From NCBI RefSeq assembly GCF_014200675.1, contig NZ_JACHCI010000017.1, positions 1 through 64,000 of the forward strand: a stretch of 64,000 bases of DNA, written 5' to 3'. Below, in pieces: positions 43,615 to 53,151 of the stretch. The notes beneath the pieces were generated by a model. The model ran no database searches and was not told the origin of the DNA. It saw nothing but the letters and a program-made list of their open reading frames with translations. Made by a program: the position numbers and the translations under genes. The number at the start of each line of letters is the position of its first letter. The stretch's first letter is position 1. Source of the DNA: Janthinobacterium saanense (GTDB lineage: Bacteria > Pseudomonadota > Gammaproteobacteria > Burkholderiales > Burkholderiaceae_D).

Positions 43615-46600
43615 TTACTGCGCTTCGGCTTGCGCCAGCGCTTGCGATAAATCCTGGGTGCGCGGCGTGTTCTGGTCTTTTGCATGGCTGCGGGCCACGA
43701 AGGAGTACACGGTAGGCAGTACGAAGAGGGTGAAGAAAGTCCCGATCAGCATGCCCGAGACGATCACCACGCCCAGGCCGAAACGGCTGTTGGCGCCGGC
43801 GCCGCTAGCGAACAGCAGCGGCACCAGGCCGACCACCATGGCGGCCGTCGTCATGAGGATGGGACGCAAACGGATTTGCGCTGCCTTGCGGATCGCGCTC
43901 ACGCGGTCCAGCTGTTCATTCACCTGCAATTCATTGGCAAATTCCACCATCAGGATACCGTGCTTGCTGATCAATCCGATCAGGGTCACCAGGCCGATCT
44001 GCGTGTAGATATTGACGGTGGCGTAGCCCAGCGCCAGCGGTATCAGCGCGCCGCAAATCGACAGCGGCACCGTGATCAGGATGATCAAAGGGTCAGTCAG
44101 GCTTTCATACTGGGCCGCCAGCACCAGGTAGATCACCACCACGGCGGCCACGAAGGCCATCAGCAGCGCATTGCCTTCGGTGGCGAACTGGCGCGCATCG
44201 GATTGCCAGTCGTAGCTGAAGCCGGCCGGCAGCGTCTTTGCCACGCCATCGAGGAAGGCCACGGCGTCGCCCAGGGTCACGCCCAGTGCAGGCACGCCCT
44301 GGAAGGTGGCCGAGTTTTGCTGGTTGAACTGGGTCAGCTGGTTCGGTTCCGTCTTTTCCGTGATCGATACCACGCTAGCGAGCGGCAGCAGGCTGCCATC
44401 GTCGCTGCGTACGTACTGCTGCGCCAGCGCCTGCGGCGTCAAGCGCTGTTCACGCGGACTTTGCGCGATCACGTCATAGGCGCGGCCATCCATGCCGAAA
44501 CGGTTCAGATAATTTTCACCCACCAGCACGGCCAGCGATTCGCCTATGTCCTGCATGCTCAGGCCCAGGCTGGCGGCTTTTGAGCGGTCCACGCGGACCT
44601 GCACCACGGGGTTGTTGTAATCGAGGTCGCTGTCGACCACGGCGAACAGGCCGCTGTCACGTGCGCGCTGCTTGACGTCTTCCATGGTGCGGAACAGGGT
44701 GGCGTAGTCCTGCGCGCTGCGCAAGACCATTTGCACCGGCAAGCCGCCGCTCGATCCCGGCAGGGGCGCATCCTGGAAGGCGAAGATGCTCATGCCCTCC
44801 ACGTCGCCCACGGCTTCCTGCAATTGCGCCTGCACGGCGTCGGCATTGCGCTTGCGTTTTTCCCACGACGACAAATTGATGCCGCCAAAGCTGTTGGCCG
44901 GACCATCGATGCCGTTGATGATCCAGCGCGATTCGGTTTCGGGCGAGCGCTGGTAGACTTCATCGAGTTTTTTCGAGAAGCGCTCTACGTAATCGAGGTT
45001 GGCGTGCTGTGGCGCCTTGATGGCCGTCTGCACGCTGGCCTTGTCTTCCACCGGCGCCAGTTCACGCTGCGGCATCAGGTACAGGAAGGGCAGGCTGGCC
45101 ATCACCAGCAGGGCAAAGCCGCCACTGATCCAGCGATGCTGCAGCGAGCGGTCCAGCAAGCGTGCATAGCGGCTGGTGAGGCCGGCAAAAAAGTGTTCGG
45201 CGGCGCGCGCCATGCGGCCTTCCGTTTGCTTCGATTGCAGCAGGAAGGAACTCATCACGGGCGACAGTGTCAGCGCCACCACGCCCGACACCACCACGGC
45301 GCCGGCCAGGGTCAGCGCGAATTCCTTGAACAGCGCGCCCGTCAAGCCGCCCATCATGCCGATCGGCGCATACACGGCGGCCAGGGTGATGGTCATGGCG
45401 ATCACGGGGCCGGCCACTTCGCGCGCGCCGATCAGGGCGGCGGCCACCGGCGTCTTGCCGTCTTCGATATGGCGGTGCACGTTTTCCACCACCACGATGG
45501 CGTCGTCGACCACCAGGCCCACGGCCAGCACCACCGCCAGCAAGGTCAGCAAATTGATGCTGAAACCGAAGGCCAGCATCAGCGCTGCCGCACCGAGCAT
45601 GGACAGCGGTATCGTCACGACGGGGATCAGCACCGAGCGCAAGGAACCCATGCACAGATAGATGACGATGACGACGATCACCAGCGCCTCCAGCAGGGTG
45701 TGCACCACCTCGCTGATGGACGCGTTGATAAAGCGCGCCGTCTCGAAGGCCAGTTCGACTTTCACGCCAGGCGGCAAGGTCTTTTTGATTTCGGGCAGCA
45801 GCTTTTTGATGGCCGCCACGATCACCAGCGGATTGCCGCCCGGCGTGGCTGACAAGCCCAGATGCACGGCCGGCACGCCATCCATGGTGGCGCTGGTTTC
45901 CTGCGCAGCGGCGCCCAGTTCCACGGTGCCGACATCTTTCAGGCGCACCAGCGAGGCGCTGTCTTTTTCGCTGCCCTTGCGTATCACCATGTCGCGAAAT
46001 TCGGCCACGCTGACAAGATCGGTATTGATGCTGATATTGGAGACGACGAATTGCCCTTTGATTTTGCCGGGCGCCGCCTGGTAGTTATTGCGCCGCACGG
46101 CGTCGGCCACGTCGGACGCCGTCAAGCCGCGCGCAGCCAGTCTGGCCGGATCTATCCACAAACGCATGGCCAGCTGCTGGCCGCCAAAGACAGTAATTTT
46201 TGCCACCCCGTCGATGGTGGAAAACATCGGCTGCACCACGCGCGCCAGGTAGTCGGTCAGCTGCGCGGCTGGCACGCTGTCGCTGGCAAAACCCACATAG
46301 GCAACGGCCGAGGTATCGCCTGCCGAGCGCTCGATGACAGGATCGAACGCGCCTTCCGGCAGCTTGTAGCGTATCTGGTTGACCTTGGCCATGACTTCGG
46401 TCAGTGCCTGCGTGGAATCGCGGTTCAGCTCCATGCGCACGGTGACATTGCTGCTGCCCTGTACCGACGATGAGGTCAGGTAATCGATGCCTTCCACCGA
46501 CGATACGGCTTGTGCAATCGGCTGCGTCACAAAACCCTGCATCAGTTCCGCCGAGGCGCCAGGATAGGTGGTGGAGATGGTGATGGTGGACGATTCCAGC

Positions 46601-46716
46601 AGCGGATATTCGCGGATCGGCAATTGCTTGATGGCGAACAGGCCCAGCATCAAAATCAGGGCGCTGATCACCAGCGCCAGCACGGGGCGGCGCACGAACA
46701 GATCGGTAAATTTCAT
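43615..46716 (-). CDS. RND multidrug efflux permease (AcrB/MexB-like)
   Basis: A 1033-residue inner-membrane RND transporter that exports compounds using the proton gradient. FTDLFVRRPVLALVISALILMLGLFAIKQLPIREYP at the N-terminus, STTYPGASAELMQGFVTQPIAQAVSSVEGIDYL in the porter domain, and LLAVVLAVGLVVDDAIVVVENVHRH in helix 4 carry the adjacent aspartates used in proton relay. IGLISKHGILMVEFANE is the helix-10 region with its lysine replacement of Arg-Asn. Normal length, no truncation. The order adaptor-permease-outer membrane factor is standard. Substrates cannot be deduced. Confidence 0.95.
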   Translation of the reverse strand: MKFTDLFVRRPVLALVISALILMLGLFAIKQLPIREYPLLESSTITISTTYPGASAELMQGFVTQPIAQAVSSVEGIDYLTSSSVQGSSNVTVRMELNRDSTQALTEVMAKVNQIRYKLPEGAFDPVIERSAGDTSAVAYVGFASDSVPAAQLTDYLARVVQPMFSTIDGVAKITVFGGQQLAMRLWIDPARLAARGLTASDVADAVRRNNYQAAPGKIKGQFVVSNISINTDLVSVAEFRDMVIRKGSEKDSASLVRLKDVGTVELGAAAQETSATMDGVPAVHLGLSATPGGNPLVIVAAIKKLLPEIKKTLPPGVKVELAFETARFINASISEVVHTLLEALVIVVIVIYLCMGSLRSVLIPVVTIPLSMLGAAALMLAFGFSINLLTLLAVVLAVGLVVDDAIVVVENVHRHIEDGKTPVAAALIGAREVAGPVIAMTITLAAVYAPIGMMGGLTGALFKEFALTLAGAVVVSGVVALTLSPVMSSFLLQSKQTEGRMARAAEHFFAGLTSRYARLLDRSLQHRWISGGFALLVMASLPFLYLMPQRELAPVEDKASVQTAIKAPQHANLDYVERFSKKLDEVYQRSPETESRWIINGIDGPANSFGGINLSSWEKRKRNADAVQAQLQEAVGDVEGMSIFAFQDAPLPGSSGGLPVQMVLRSAQDYATLFRTMEDVKQRARDSGLFAVVDSDLDYNNPVVQVRVDRSKAASLGLSMQDIGESLAVLVGENYLNRFGMDGRAYDVIAQSPREQRLTPQALAQQYVRSDDGSLLPLASVVSITEKTEPNQLTQFNQQNSATFQGVPALGVTLGDAVAFLDGVAKTLPAGFSYDWQSDARQFATEGNALLMAFVAAVVVIYLVLAAQYESLTDPLIILITVPLSICGALIPLALGYATVNIYTQIGLVTLIGLISKHGILMVEFANELQVNEQLDRVSAIRKAAQIRLRPILMTTAAMVVGLVPLLFASGAGANSRFGLGVVIVSGMLIGTFFTLFVLPTVYSFVARSHAKDQNTPRTQDLSQALAQAEAQ

Positions 46717-46728
46717 TGTCGTGTCCTC

Positions 46729-47847
46729 TTAGCTGCCGGCGTGGGTCGGAGCCGCAGCCTGAGTTTGCTGCGCCTGGTCCAGGGTATTGGGCACTGCCTG
46801 CACGGCCATGCCGTCGGCCAGGCGCAACTGGCCCGAGGCGACCACGCGCTGGCCTGCCTGCAGTCCCTTGGCGATCACCACCTTGCCGTCCGCCCGCTCA
46901 CCCAGGGTGACGGCCACGCGCTTGACGATCAGCCCCTGCTTGGCATCCTGCTGTGCGACGAACACGGTATCGCCATACGCGCTGTAGGTGACGGCGGTTT
47001 CAGGCACCGTCAACTGCGTGGTCTTTTCCTGCTCGCGCGCGACCCGCACACTGGCGTACATGCCGGCCTTCAGTGCGCCGGCTGGATTGTCCAGTGCCGC
47101 TTGCACCTGCACCATGCGCGAGCGGGCGATCAGCGGGTCGATGGCCTTGATTTTCGCCGTGAAGACGCGCCCGGGATAGGCGTCCACCAGCACTTGCACG
47201 GCCTGCCCCGGCGCCAGCGCGGCGCTGCTCTGTTCATCGAGCGCGAAATTGACCAGCAGCGACTGGGTGTCGATCAGGCTGGCGATGGCGTCGGCCGGGT
47301 TCAGGTACTGGCCCGCATGCACGCGGCGTATGCCCAGCTGGCCGGCGAACGGCGCGCGGATGCTCTTTTGCGCGATCAGCGCTACCGTCTGGCGCACCTC
47401 GCCCAGGGCCGCATCGCGCGTGGCCAGGGCCGCATCGAGCTGCTCTTGCGTCGCGACCTTGTCGGCCAGCAGCTGGCGCGTGCGGGCATAGCTGCTTTCC
47501 GCGTTTTTCAGCTGCGCGCGCAGGCGCAGCAGCGCCGCCTGTTCGGGGGCATCGTTGAGCTGCACCAGCACGGCGCCGGCGGCGACTTTTTGTCCCGATT
47601 CAAAGGCGATGTGGGTCACCCTGCCGCCCGTCTCGGCCGCGACCTGCACCTGGCGGACCGCTTCGAGTTCGCCCACGCCATTGAAAAAGCGCTCTTGTGT
47701 GCCACTGACGACGGGCACCAGCGCCACCTTGGTGGCCGGGTTGGCCGCTGCGTCGGCTGCATGCGATGCGGCGCGCGGATACAGGCTGACGCCGGCGACG
47801 GCGAGTGTGATGAGCAGCGCGGAAGCGCCGGCGATTTTCGTATTCAT
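46729..47847 (-). CDS. RND efflux periplasmic adaptor (membrane fusion protein)
   Basis: A 372-residue periplasmic adaptor. An N-terminal membrane anchor or signal (ALLITLAVAGVSLYPRAA) is followed by the lipoyl half-motifs (VAAETGGRVTHIAFESGQKVAAGAVLVQLND and SIRAPFAGQLGIRRVHAGQYLNPAD). Between them lies a helical hairpin (QAALLRLRAQLKNAESSYARTRQLLADKVATQEQLDAALA), then beta-barrel and membrane-proximal domains ending in a GLQAGQRVVASGQLRLADG signature. It links the permease to the outer-membrane duct. Twelve bases separate it from each neighbour in the operon. Confidence 0.94.
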   Translation of the reverse strand: MNTKIAGASALLITLAVAGVSLYPRAASHAADAAANPATKVALVPVVSGTQERFFNGVGELEAVRQVQVAAETGGRVTHIAFESGQKVAAGAVLVQLNDAPEQAALLRLRAQLKNAESSYARTRQLLADKVATQEQLDAALATRDAALGEVRQTVALIAQKSIRAPFAGQLGIRRVHAGQYLNPADAIASLIDTQSLLVNFALDEQSSAALAPGQAVQVLVDAYPGRVFTAKIKAIDPLIARSRMVQVQAALDNPAGALKAGMYASVRVAREQEKTTQLTVPETAVTYSAYGDTVFVAQQDAKQGLIVKRVAVTLGERADGKVVIAKGLQAGQRVVASGQLRLADGMAVQAVPNTLDQAQQTQAAAPTHAGS

Positions 47848-47859
47848 GGGGGATGTCTC

Positions 47860-48339
47860 TCAGGAAAAAAAGTTAAATACGGCGAACAGCGCCATGGTCC
47901 ACAGCAGCAGCACCAGATGCGTCGTCTGCAAGCCTTCCTGCGCGATCCAGTAGGCGAACCACAACCCGCCCAGATGCATCAGCAGCAAAAAGGCCGCCAT
48001 GGCGCACAGGGCCAGGTTCAGCCAGGGCAGCGCAGCGGGCAGGCCGCCAGCGAAAAAGAAGATCACGCCGGTGCAGGCGGCGATGCTGGCCGCCAGTTGC
48101 AGCACCAGCACCACGACCAGGGCCAGGCGGTGCAGAGCCAGCGAAGTGAGTGCGCGGCGCAGCAGCGGGCTTTGCAGGGTCGGGTCTTGCCGCAGCGGGT
48201 CCATGCGCATGGTGTTGCCGATGGCCCAGACAGAGCCATGGAAAGCGTGCAGATTGTTGATGGCGGCCAAGCTCAGCCAGGCCGCCAGGCCGCAAGCCAG
48301 GATGGCGTGAAACAGCCAGATGGAGTACTGCAATTGCAT
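47860..48339 (-). CDS. DUF2165 membrane protein, first gene of the RND operon
   Basis: A 159-residue inner-membrane protein with four helices matching DUF2165: YSIWLFHAILACGLAAWLSLAAINNLHAFHGS, then IGNTMRMDP and an HLGGLWFAYWIAQEG segment. ATG 48339 is preferred to the upstream 48423 start because it begins the first helix and leaves the palindrome at 48429-48442 outside the coding sequence. It ends 12 bases before the adaptor. DUF2165 proteins have no known function. Its place as first gene of an efflux operon hints at a role in the pump or its signal. Confidence 0.8.
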   Translation of the reverse strand: MQLQYSIWLFHAILACGLAAWLSLAAINNLHAFHGSVWAIGNTMRMDPLRQDPTLQSPLLRRALTSLALHRLALVVVLVLQLAASIAACTGVIFFFAGGLPAALPWLNLALCAMAAFLLLMHLGGLWFAYWIAQEGLQTTHLVLLLWTMALFAVFNFFS

Positions 48340-48428
48340 GGTTTCCCCGTCAAAAAGAAGGTCTTGCCAGCGTGCAGGCGTGGAAATTCCTCGACAGCGG
48401 GGAGCTACCGGCCTATTATGCAAGCAAT

Positions 48429-48442
48429 TAGTTGGTTAACTA
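48429..48442. promoter_or_regulatory. Operator-like palindrome between regulator and RND operon
   Basis: TAGTT-ggtt-AACTA lies in the 124-base divergent gap, 22 bases before the regulator's start and 90 bases from the DUF2165 start. It is the only clear symmetric site there. Confidence 0.5.
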
Positions 48443-48463
48443 GGCCCATGATAGTTGAGCGAA

Positions 48464-49123
48464 ATGAATTACACAAGTAAACGTTTGGATAATGCCGAGA
48501 CTCCGCAAACGACGGAGCGCATCCTGTATTTCATCAAGACCAAGGGGCCCGTCTCTACGGCGGCCCTGGCGAAGACGCTGGAAATGACCGGCGAGGCGGC
48601 GCGCCAGCAAGTGCAAAAGCTGGTGGCGGCAGGCTTGATCGAGGGGCGGCAAGAGCCGCAAACGGGTGCTGGCCGGCCACGCCAGAACTGGATCTTGACC
48701 GAGGCGGGCAATGCGCGTTTTCCCGACACGCATGCGCAGCTGACGATCAAGCTGATCGGCTCCGTACGTGAATTGTTTGGCGAGGCCGGCCTCGATAAAT
48801 TGATCGGCCAGCGCGAAGAGGAAAGCCGCGCCGCGTATGCGCAGGCGTGTGCGGCGCCGGATTTGCCGACCCGCTTGCAGCAACTGGCGGCGATACGCGA
48901 TGAAGAGGGGTATATGGCCCGAGTGGAAGCCGATGGCGACGACTGGCTGCTGATCGAAGACCATTGCCCGATCTGCGCCGCCGCCCGCACCTGCCAGGGA
49001 TTTTGCCGCTCCGAATTGCAGCTATTCCAGGAAGTGGTGGGACCGGCGGGCAGCGTCGTGCGCGAACAGCATTTGCTGAGCGACGCGATGCGCTGCGTGT
49101 ATCGCATCAAAGTTTCATCTTAA
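48464..49123 (+). CDS. SufR-like HTH regulator with C-terminal cysteine cluster
   Basis: A 219-residue regulator. Residues 15-75 form a winged helix (TTERILYFIKTKGPVSTAALAKTLEMTGEAARQQVQKLVAAGLI) with the GRPRQNWILTEAG wing. The C-terminal part carries EDHCPICAAARTCQGFCRSELQLFQEVVG and a last Cys211 in MRCVYRI, giving cysteines 168, 171, 177, 181 and 211. SufR-type repressors use such cysteines to bind a [4Fe-4S] cluster, so this protein may sense redox, iron or oxidants. It faces the RND operon across a palindrome, so it probably controls the pump. It shares its TTAA stop tetranucleotide with the convergent MFS gene. An in-frame TTG at 48455 is less likely as start. Confidence 0.82.
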   Translation: MNYTSKRLDNAETPQTTERILYFIKTKGPVSTAALAKTLEMTGEAARQQVQKLVAAGLIEGRQEPQTGAGRPRQNWILTEAGNARFPDTHAQLTIKLIGSVRELFGEAGLDKLIGQREEESRAAYAQACAAPDLPTRLQQLAAIRDEEGYMARVEADGDDWLLIEDHCPICAAARTCQGFCRSELQLFQEVVGPAGSVVREQHLLSDAMRCVYRIKVSS

Positions 49124-50379
49124 CGCTTCGGAAACAGCGGCCAGGCGACCAGCGCCACCACGGCCGCAATGCACCACACGCCAGACCAGGCGGCCAGGTC
49201 CAGCAAATGGGGAATCAGCACCGGCGTGAGGAAAAAGCTCATATACACGGCCGTGTTGGCCATGCCCAGTGCGGTGCCGGCATGGTTGCTGCCGGCTACG
49301 GTCGCCAGTTCCGTGTAGCCGACGCCATGCCAGGAGGAGACGGCGACGCCGGCCAGCACGATGGCCGCCATCAGCAGCCAGCCCGGGCCATCGATCCAGG
49401 CGACGATACCCAATAGCAGGAATGCCGCGCTTGCCACCAGCACGCAGCCGCGCAGGTAGGCGGGACGGTTGGCGTGGCGGTCCGTATGACGTCCGCTCCA
49501 GATGCGCATCACCATGGCGCCCGCCTGCAGCGACACCATGGCCGTGGTGACGGCGGCCAGGCCCAGTTTGCCCTGGTCGTGCAAAAAAATGGTGGCGTAG
49601 CTGAGGATGGCCGATTGCGGCACGCACAGCAGCGCGATGGCGCCCACCATGTGCCAGATGCGGCCATTGCGCAATGGCGGCGCCTCTTGTACCGCTAACA
49701 GCCCCGTAGACGCGTTTTGCGGCCCCTTGGCGGCCTCGACAGAAAAATCTGGCTCATGCATCCATCTCCAGGCGAACGCGGCCGAGAGGGCGCATGCGAG
49801 CGCCAGCGCGCCAAACACCATCGCAAAGCCATGACGGGCCGCCAAAGTAGGCAGGATCAATGCGCCCAGGCCGCCACCGAGCGGCACGGCGGTCTGGCGT
49901 ATGCTCATGGCGAAACCGCGTTCGCCGGCGCCGAACCAGCGCATCACGGCGCGCCCGCTGGAACCGTTCACGCTGCCGCCCAGCACACCGACCAGCGCCA
50001 GGCCCGCCACCAGCGATGACAGGGGTGGCACGGCGCCAGCCGCCGGTGTTATCCACAGCAATAGCGTCAGCAGGGACAACATCGTCCCCAGCAGCCCCCA
50101 CAGCAGCACGGGCCGGTCGCCCCAGCGGTCGGTCGCCATGCCCCATGGCAATTCCGATAAAGCCACGCCCAGGCCCATGGCGCCCAGCGCCATCCCCAGT
50201 TCGGCATTGCTCAGCTGATAGCCGCTGCGCAGCCAGATGGCGGTGGTGGGCAAGCCGGCGGCGGCGGCGGAAAAGCTGGCATTGGCGGCCACGCCGACAC
50301 CTAGCACCTTCCAACGGTGGCCGGCACCCCGCATCGGGCTTTCAAGGGGAAGGGAAACAGGCGTGCAAGAGGTGGACAT
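49120..50379 (-). CDS. MFS transporter
   Basis: A 419-residue twelve-helix major facilitator. ATG 50379 (MSTSCTPVSLPLESP) begins a normal-length protein; an upstream in-frame start would run into the regulatory gap. Motif A occurs as WGMATDRWGDRPVLLWG in the helix 2-3 loop, and the matching second-half copy is RIWSGRHTDRHANRPAYLRG. The group resembles NNP/CynX-like or aromatic-acid porters, but the substrate cannot be given. It is divergent from a LysR gene with two palindromes between, and probably under its control. Confidence 0.88.
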   Translation of the reverse strand: MSTSCTPVSLPLESPMRGAGHRWKVLGVGVAANASFSAAAAGLPTTAIWLRSGYQLSNAELGMALGAMGLGVALSELPWGMATDRWGDRPVLLWGLLGTMLSLLTLLLWITPAAGAVPPLSSLVAGLALVGVLGGSVNGSSGRAVMRWFGAGERGFAMSIRQTAVPLGGGLGALILPTLAARHGFAMVFGALALACALSAAFAWRWMHEPDFSVEAAKGPQNASTGLLAVQEAPPLRNGRIWHMVGAIALLCVPQSAILSYATIFLHDQGKLGLAAVTTAMVSLQAGAMVMRIWSGRHTDRHANRPAYLRGCVLVASAAFLLLGIVAWIDGPGWLLMAAIVLAGVAVSSWHGVGYTELATVAGSNHAGTALGMANTAVYMSFFLTPVLIPHLLDLAAWSGVWCIAAVVALVAWPLFPKR

Positions 50380-50428
50380 GATGGTGGCAGGTGGTGATTG
50401 ACCTGCACAGTGTTGCGCAGTACGATCG

Positions 50429-50478
50429 TTCTGAATATCAGAAAGTATTGAAGCTATCGTCCTGAAAAACAGGATGAT
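50429..50478. promoter_or_regulatory. Two LysR-type inverted repeats
   Basis: TTCTGA-ata-TCAGAA (50429-50443, perfect) and ATCGTCCTG-aaaaa-CAGGATGAT (50456-50478, one mismatch) lie between the divergent MFS and LysR starts. The second ends 17 bases before the LysR start and overlaps its likely leader. Confidence 0.6.
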
Positions 50479-50495
50479 TGAAGAGGAGCACACAG

Positions 50496-51389
50496 ATGAA
50501 TTTCGATATCGCCTTTTTGCGCAGCTATGTGGCTGGCGTGGACCTGGGCAGTTACGCGCGCGCGGCCGACAAGGTGGGCCGTTCCACCTCGGCCGTCAGC
50601 GCACAGCTGAAAAAGCTCGAAGAGCAGGCGGGCCTGCCCCTGTTTCGGAAGGATGGACGGGGGCTGGCGCTGACCGATGGCGGCGCAGTCTTGCTGTCGT
50701 ATGCGCGCCGCATGGTCGAGCTGAACGATGAAGCGTTCGTGGCCTTGCACGGCGTGGAACTGGAAGGCTGGGTCAAGCTGGGTTTGCAGGAGGATTTTGG
50801 CGAAGTGCTGCTGCCCGATGTGCTGGGGCGGTTTGCCCGCGCCCATCCGAAAGTGCGCATCGAAGCGCACGTGGCGCGCAACACCGCCTTGCTGGAACGT
50901 TTATCCACAGGCCAGCTGGACCTGGCCCTCTTGTGGGGTGGAGCCGCCCTGCCCGATACCCTGGCCTGGCCCACCACCCAGCGCCAGACCCTGGCCGCGC
51001 CCGCCATGCGCTGGATCGCCTCAGCCAGCCTGGCGTGGCAGCCCGAGTCGGGTCAACCTTTGCCGCTGATTACCTTTGACCGCGAGTGCCTGTTCCAGCG
51101 CTGCGCCACGCAGGCGCTGGACCGGGCCGGCATCGTTTGGCGCACGGCGTTTACCAGTCCCAGCCTGGCCGGCTTGTGGGCGGCCGCTGCTGCCGGGCTG
51201 GGTGTGACGGTGCGCACCTGTTATGGCTTGCCGGCCTCGGTGCGCGCGCTCGATGCGCAGGCGGCCGGCTTGCCCGCCCTGCCCGCGCTATCGCTGGAAT
51301 TGCTGCATGGCGCCTCGACGGCCAGGCCGCCCGTCGACCGGCTGGCGGGCCTGATCGCCGAATCCTTGCAGGCGAACCTGATCGCTTAA
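50496..51389 (+). CDS. LysR-family regulator divergent from MFS gene
   Basis: A 297-residue LysR regulator. ATG 50496 follows a good GAGGAGC site; the in-frame TTG at 50478 is not needed. The HTH covers residues 3-62 ([43 protein letters not shown]). The effector domain has [37 protein letters not shown] and a C-terminal [17 protein letters not shown]. It is likely the regulator of the divergent MFS transporter. Its TAA shares TTAA with the stop of the convergent SDR gene. Confidence 0.9.
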   Translation: MNFDIAFLRSYVAGVDLGSYARAADKVGRSTSAVSAQLKKLEEQAGLPLFRKDGRGLALTDGGAVLLSYARRMVELNDEAFVALHGVELEGWVKLGLQEDFGEVLLPDVLGRFARAHPKVRIEAHVARNTALLERLSTGQLDLALLWGGAALPDTLAWPTTQRQTLAAPAMRWIASASLAWQPESGQPLPLITFDRECLFQRCATQALDRAGIVWRTAFTSPSLAGLWAAAAAGLGVTVRTCYGLPASVRALDAQAAGLPALPALSLELLHGASTARPPVDRLAGLIAESLQANLIA

Positions 51390-52129
51390 AAATCCTGCAA
51401 GGTCGGGCGCAGCACGATTTCATTGAGGTCCACGCCGTCCGGCTGTTCGATGGCATAGGCCACGGCGCGCGCCACGGTCTCGGCCGGGATGGCGATCTTG
51501 TAAAACTCTTTCAGGTGGGCCGCGCTTTGTGCGTGGCTGCTGCCCGACTGCAATTCCGTATCCACCGCGCCTGGCGAAATGACGGTGGTGCGGATGGCGC
51601 CGCCCACTTCATGGCGCAAGCCTTCCGAGATGGCGCTGACGGCAAACTTGGTGCCGCTGTAGACGGTGCCGCCCGGGCTGATGACTTTATGGCCGGCTAC
51701 CGACGACACGTTGATGAAGTGGCCGCTGCCTTGGGCGCGGAAATGCGGCAAGGCGGCGGCGATGCCGTACAGCACGCCTTTGATGTTGATGTCGATCATG
51801 CGTTCCCATTCATCCACTTTCAGCGCGTCGAGCGGAGCGATGGCCATCAGGCCTGCGTTATTGATCAGCACATCGATCTTGCCGAAGGTGGCAATTGCCG
51901 TGTCGACCAGGCGCTGCACGTCGGCAGCGATGGTGACGTCGGTTTGCACCACGGCCGCCTTGCCGCCAGCGGCCGTGATGTCGGCGGCGATGCTGTTGAG
52001 TTGTTCGGTGCGGCGCGCGCCCAGCACCACGGAGGCGCCCAGTGCGCCCAGATGGCGTGCGGTGGCGGCGCCCAGACCGCTGCTGGCACCGGTGATAACG
52101 ACGACTTTTCCTGCGATAGCTTGTGACAT
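51386..52129 (-). CDS. Short-chain dehydrogenase/reductase
   Basis: A 247-residue classical SDR, cytosolic NAD(P)-dependent oxidoreductase. The start at ATG 52129 ([20 protein letters not shown]) gives the TGxxxGxG cofactor motif at residues 14-21. NNAG follows at about residue 90, then the catalytic Ser in INVSSVAG near 140 and YSGTK (Tyr-x3-Lys) near 156. The Asp/Arg after strand 2 (GARRTEQL) suggests NADPH preference. It is divergent from a LysR gene with a palindrome between, so it is probably that regulator's target. The substrate is unknown. Confidence 0.92.
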   Translation of the reverse strand: MSQAIAGKVVVITGASSGLGAATARHLGALGASVVLGARRTEQLNSIAADITAAGGKAAVVQTDVTIAADVQRLVDTAIATFGKIDVLINNAGLMAIAPLDALKVDEWERMIDINIKGVLYGIAAALPHFRAQGSGHFINVSSVAGHKVISPGGTVYSGTKFAVSAISEGLRHEVGGAIRTTVISPGAVDTELQSGSSHAQSAAHLKEFYKIAIPAETVARAVAYAIEQPDGVDLNEIVLRPTLQDF

Positions 52130-52223
52130 GATGGTTTCCTTGTGTGGGCAGCCCCTTGCTGCCGATAAAACCAGTATCGGGGCGGATGCGCTGCCAAACA
52201 ATGGAAATGATATGCTTAGAGAA

Positions 52224-52238
52224 TTCCAAAATATGGAA
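52224..52238. promoter_or_regulatory. LysR-type operator
   Basis: TTCCA-aaata-TGGAA, a perfect 5-bp inverted repeat 17 bases upstream of the LysR start, with another TGGAA half-site at 52202-52206 towards the SDR gene. Confidence 0.6.
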
Positions 52239-52254
52239 CTGTAGAAGGAAACCC

Positions 52255-53151
52255 ATGTTGAACCGACTTGAAATGCTGCGCATTTTTTGTACTGCCGCCA
52301 CACTGGGCAGTTTCAAGGAAGCGGCGACCCGCCTGGGCATCTCGCCGCAAGCCGTCACGCGCGCGGTGCAGGAACTGGAGCGTTTGCAAGGCGAATTGCT
52401 GTTTCACCGCAATACGCGGCAAGTGCAACTGAGTGAGTTTGGCGCCGCCCTGGCCGAGCGCGCAAGGTCAGCCGTAGAGCAGATCGATACCGTGTTCGAG
52501 CATGAGGAAAACGATGCCGAGGAAGTTGCGGGACTGGTGCGCTTGACAGCGCCCGCTGCCCTGTCGCGTACGGTAATCTTGCCGGCCCTGACGGCAGTGG
52601 CCAGGCGTTATCCGAAGATCGCCATTGACCTGCGCCTCGATGATGCGGTGGCCGACGTGGTGAATGAAAAAATCGATATCGGCGTGCGTATCGGCTTGCC
52701 GCGCGATAACCGTTTCGTGGTGCGCAAGGTGGCCAGGACGCAGCTGTTCGTGGTGGCGACGCCTGAGTGCATCGTGCAGCATGGCGAGCCCGTCAGTTTT
52801 GACGATTTGCACCGCTTGCCGACCACTGCCATGTATGACCGCAGCACCGGCCGCGCCTGGCCCTGGATGTTTGCCGATGGCCAGCGCGTGTACCCGGAAG
52901 GCGCGCGCTTCATGTGCAATGACGCCGAGGCGGAATTATCCGCCGTGCTGGCGGGCCTGGCGTATGGCCAGGTGCCAGACTTTCTGGCCCGCGAACACAT
53001 GGCGGCCGGCCGCCTGGTGGCCGTGATGCGCGAGGCCGAGGCAACGCCGTGGGACATCTATATCTACCGTCCCCAGCGCGGCCCGCTGGCGCGCCGCTTT
53101 CGGATCGTCTATGACGCCCTGGGCGACGCGCTGGCGCAGTTGCCCGTTTAG
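52255..53151 (+). CDS. LysR-family regulator divergent from SDR gene
   Basis: A 298-residue LysR regulator of the CrgA/DsdC-like group. ATG 52255 follows AGAAGGA. The HTH is [42 protein letters not shown]. The effector domain shows [58 protein letters not shown] and [13 protein letters not shown]. It is probably the regulator of the divergent SDR. Its stop shares TTAG with the convergent M16 peptidase gene. Confidence 0.92.
   Translation: MLNRLEMLRIFCTAATLGSFKEAATRLGISPQAVTRAVQELERLQGELLFHRNTRQVQLSEFGAALAERARSAVEQIDTVFEHEENDAEEVAGLVRLTAPAALSRTVILPALTAVARRYPKIAIDLRLDDAVADVVNEKIDIGVRIGLPRDNRFVVRKVARTQLFVVATPECIVQHGEPVSFDDLHRLPTTAMYDRSTGRAWPWMFADGQRVYPEGARFMCNDAEAELSAVLAGLAYGQVPDFLAREHMAAGRLVAVMREAEATPWDIYIYRPQRGPLARRFRIVYDALGDALAQLPV

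Noticed and set aside
46510-48480. A 656-codon open frame on the + strand opposite the efflux adaptor and permease genes
   Set aside because: It is antisense to two well-recognised proteins, has Gln/His/Arg-rich composition typical of mirrored GC-rich genes and shows no domain.
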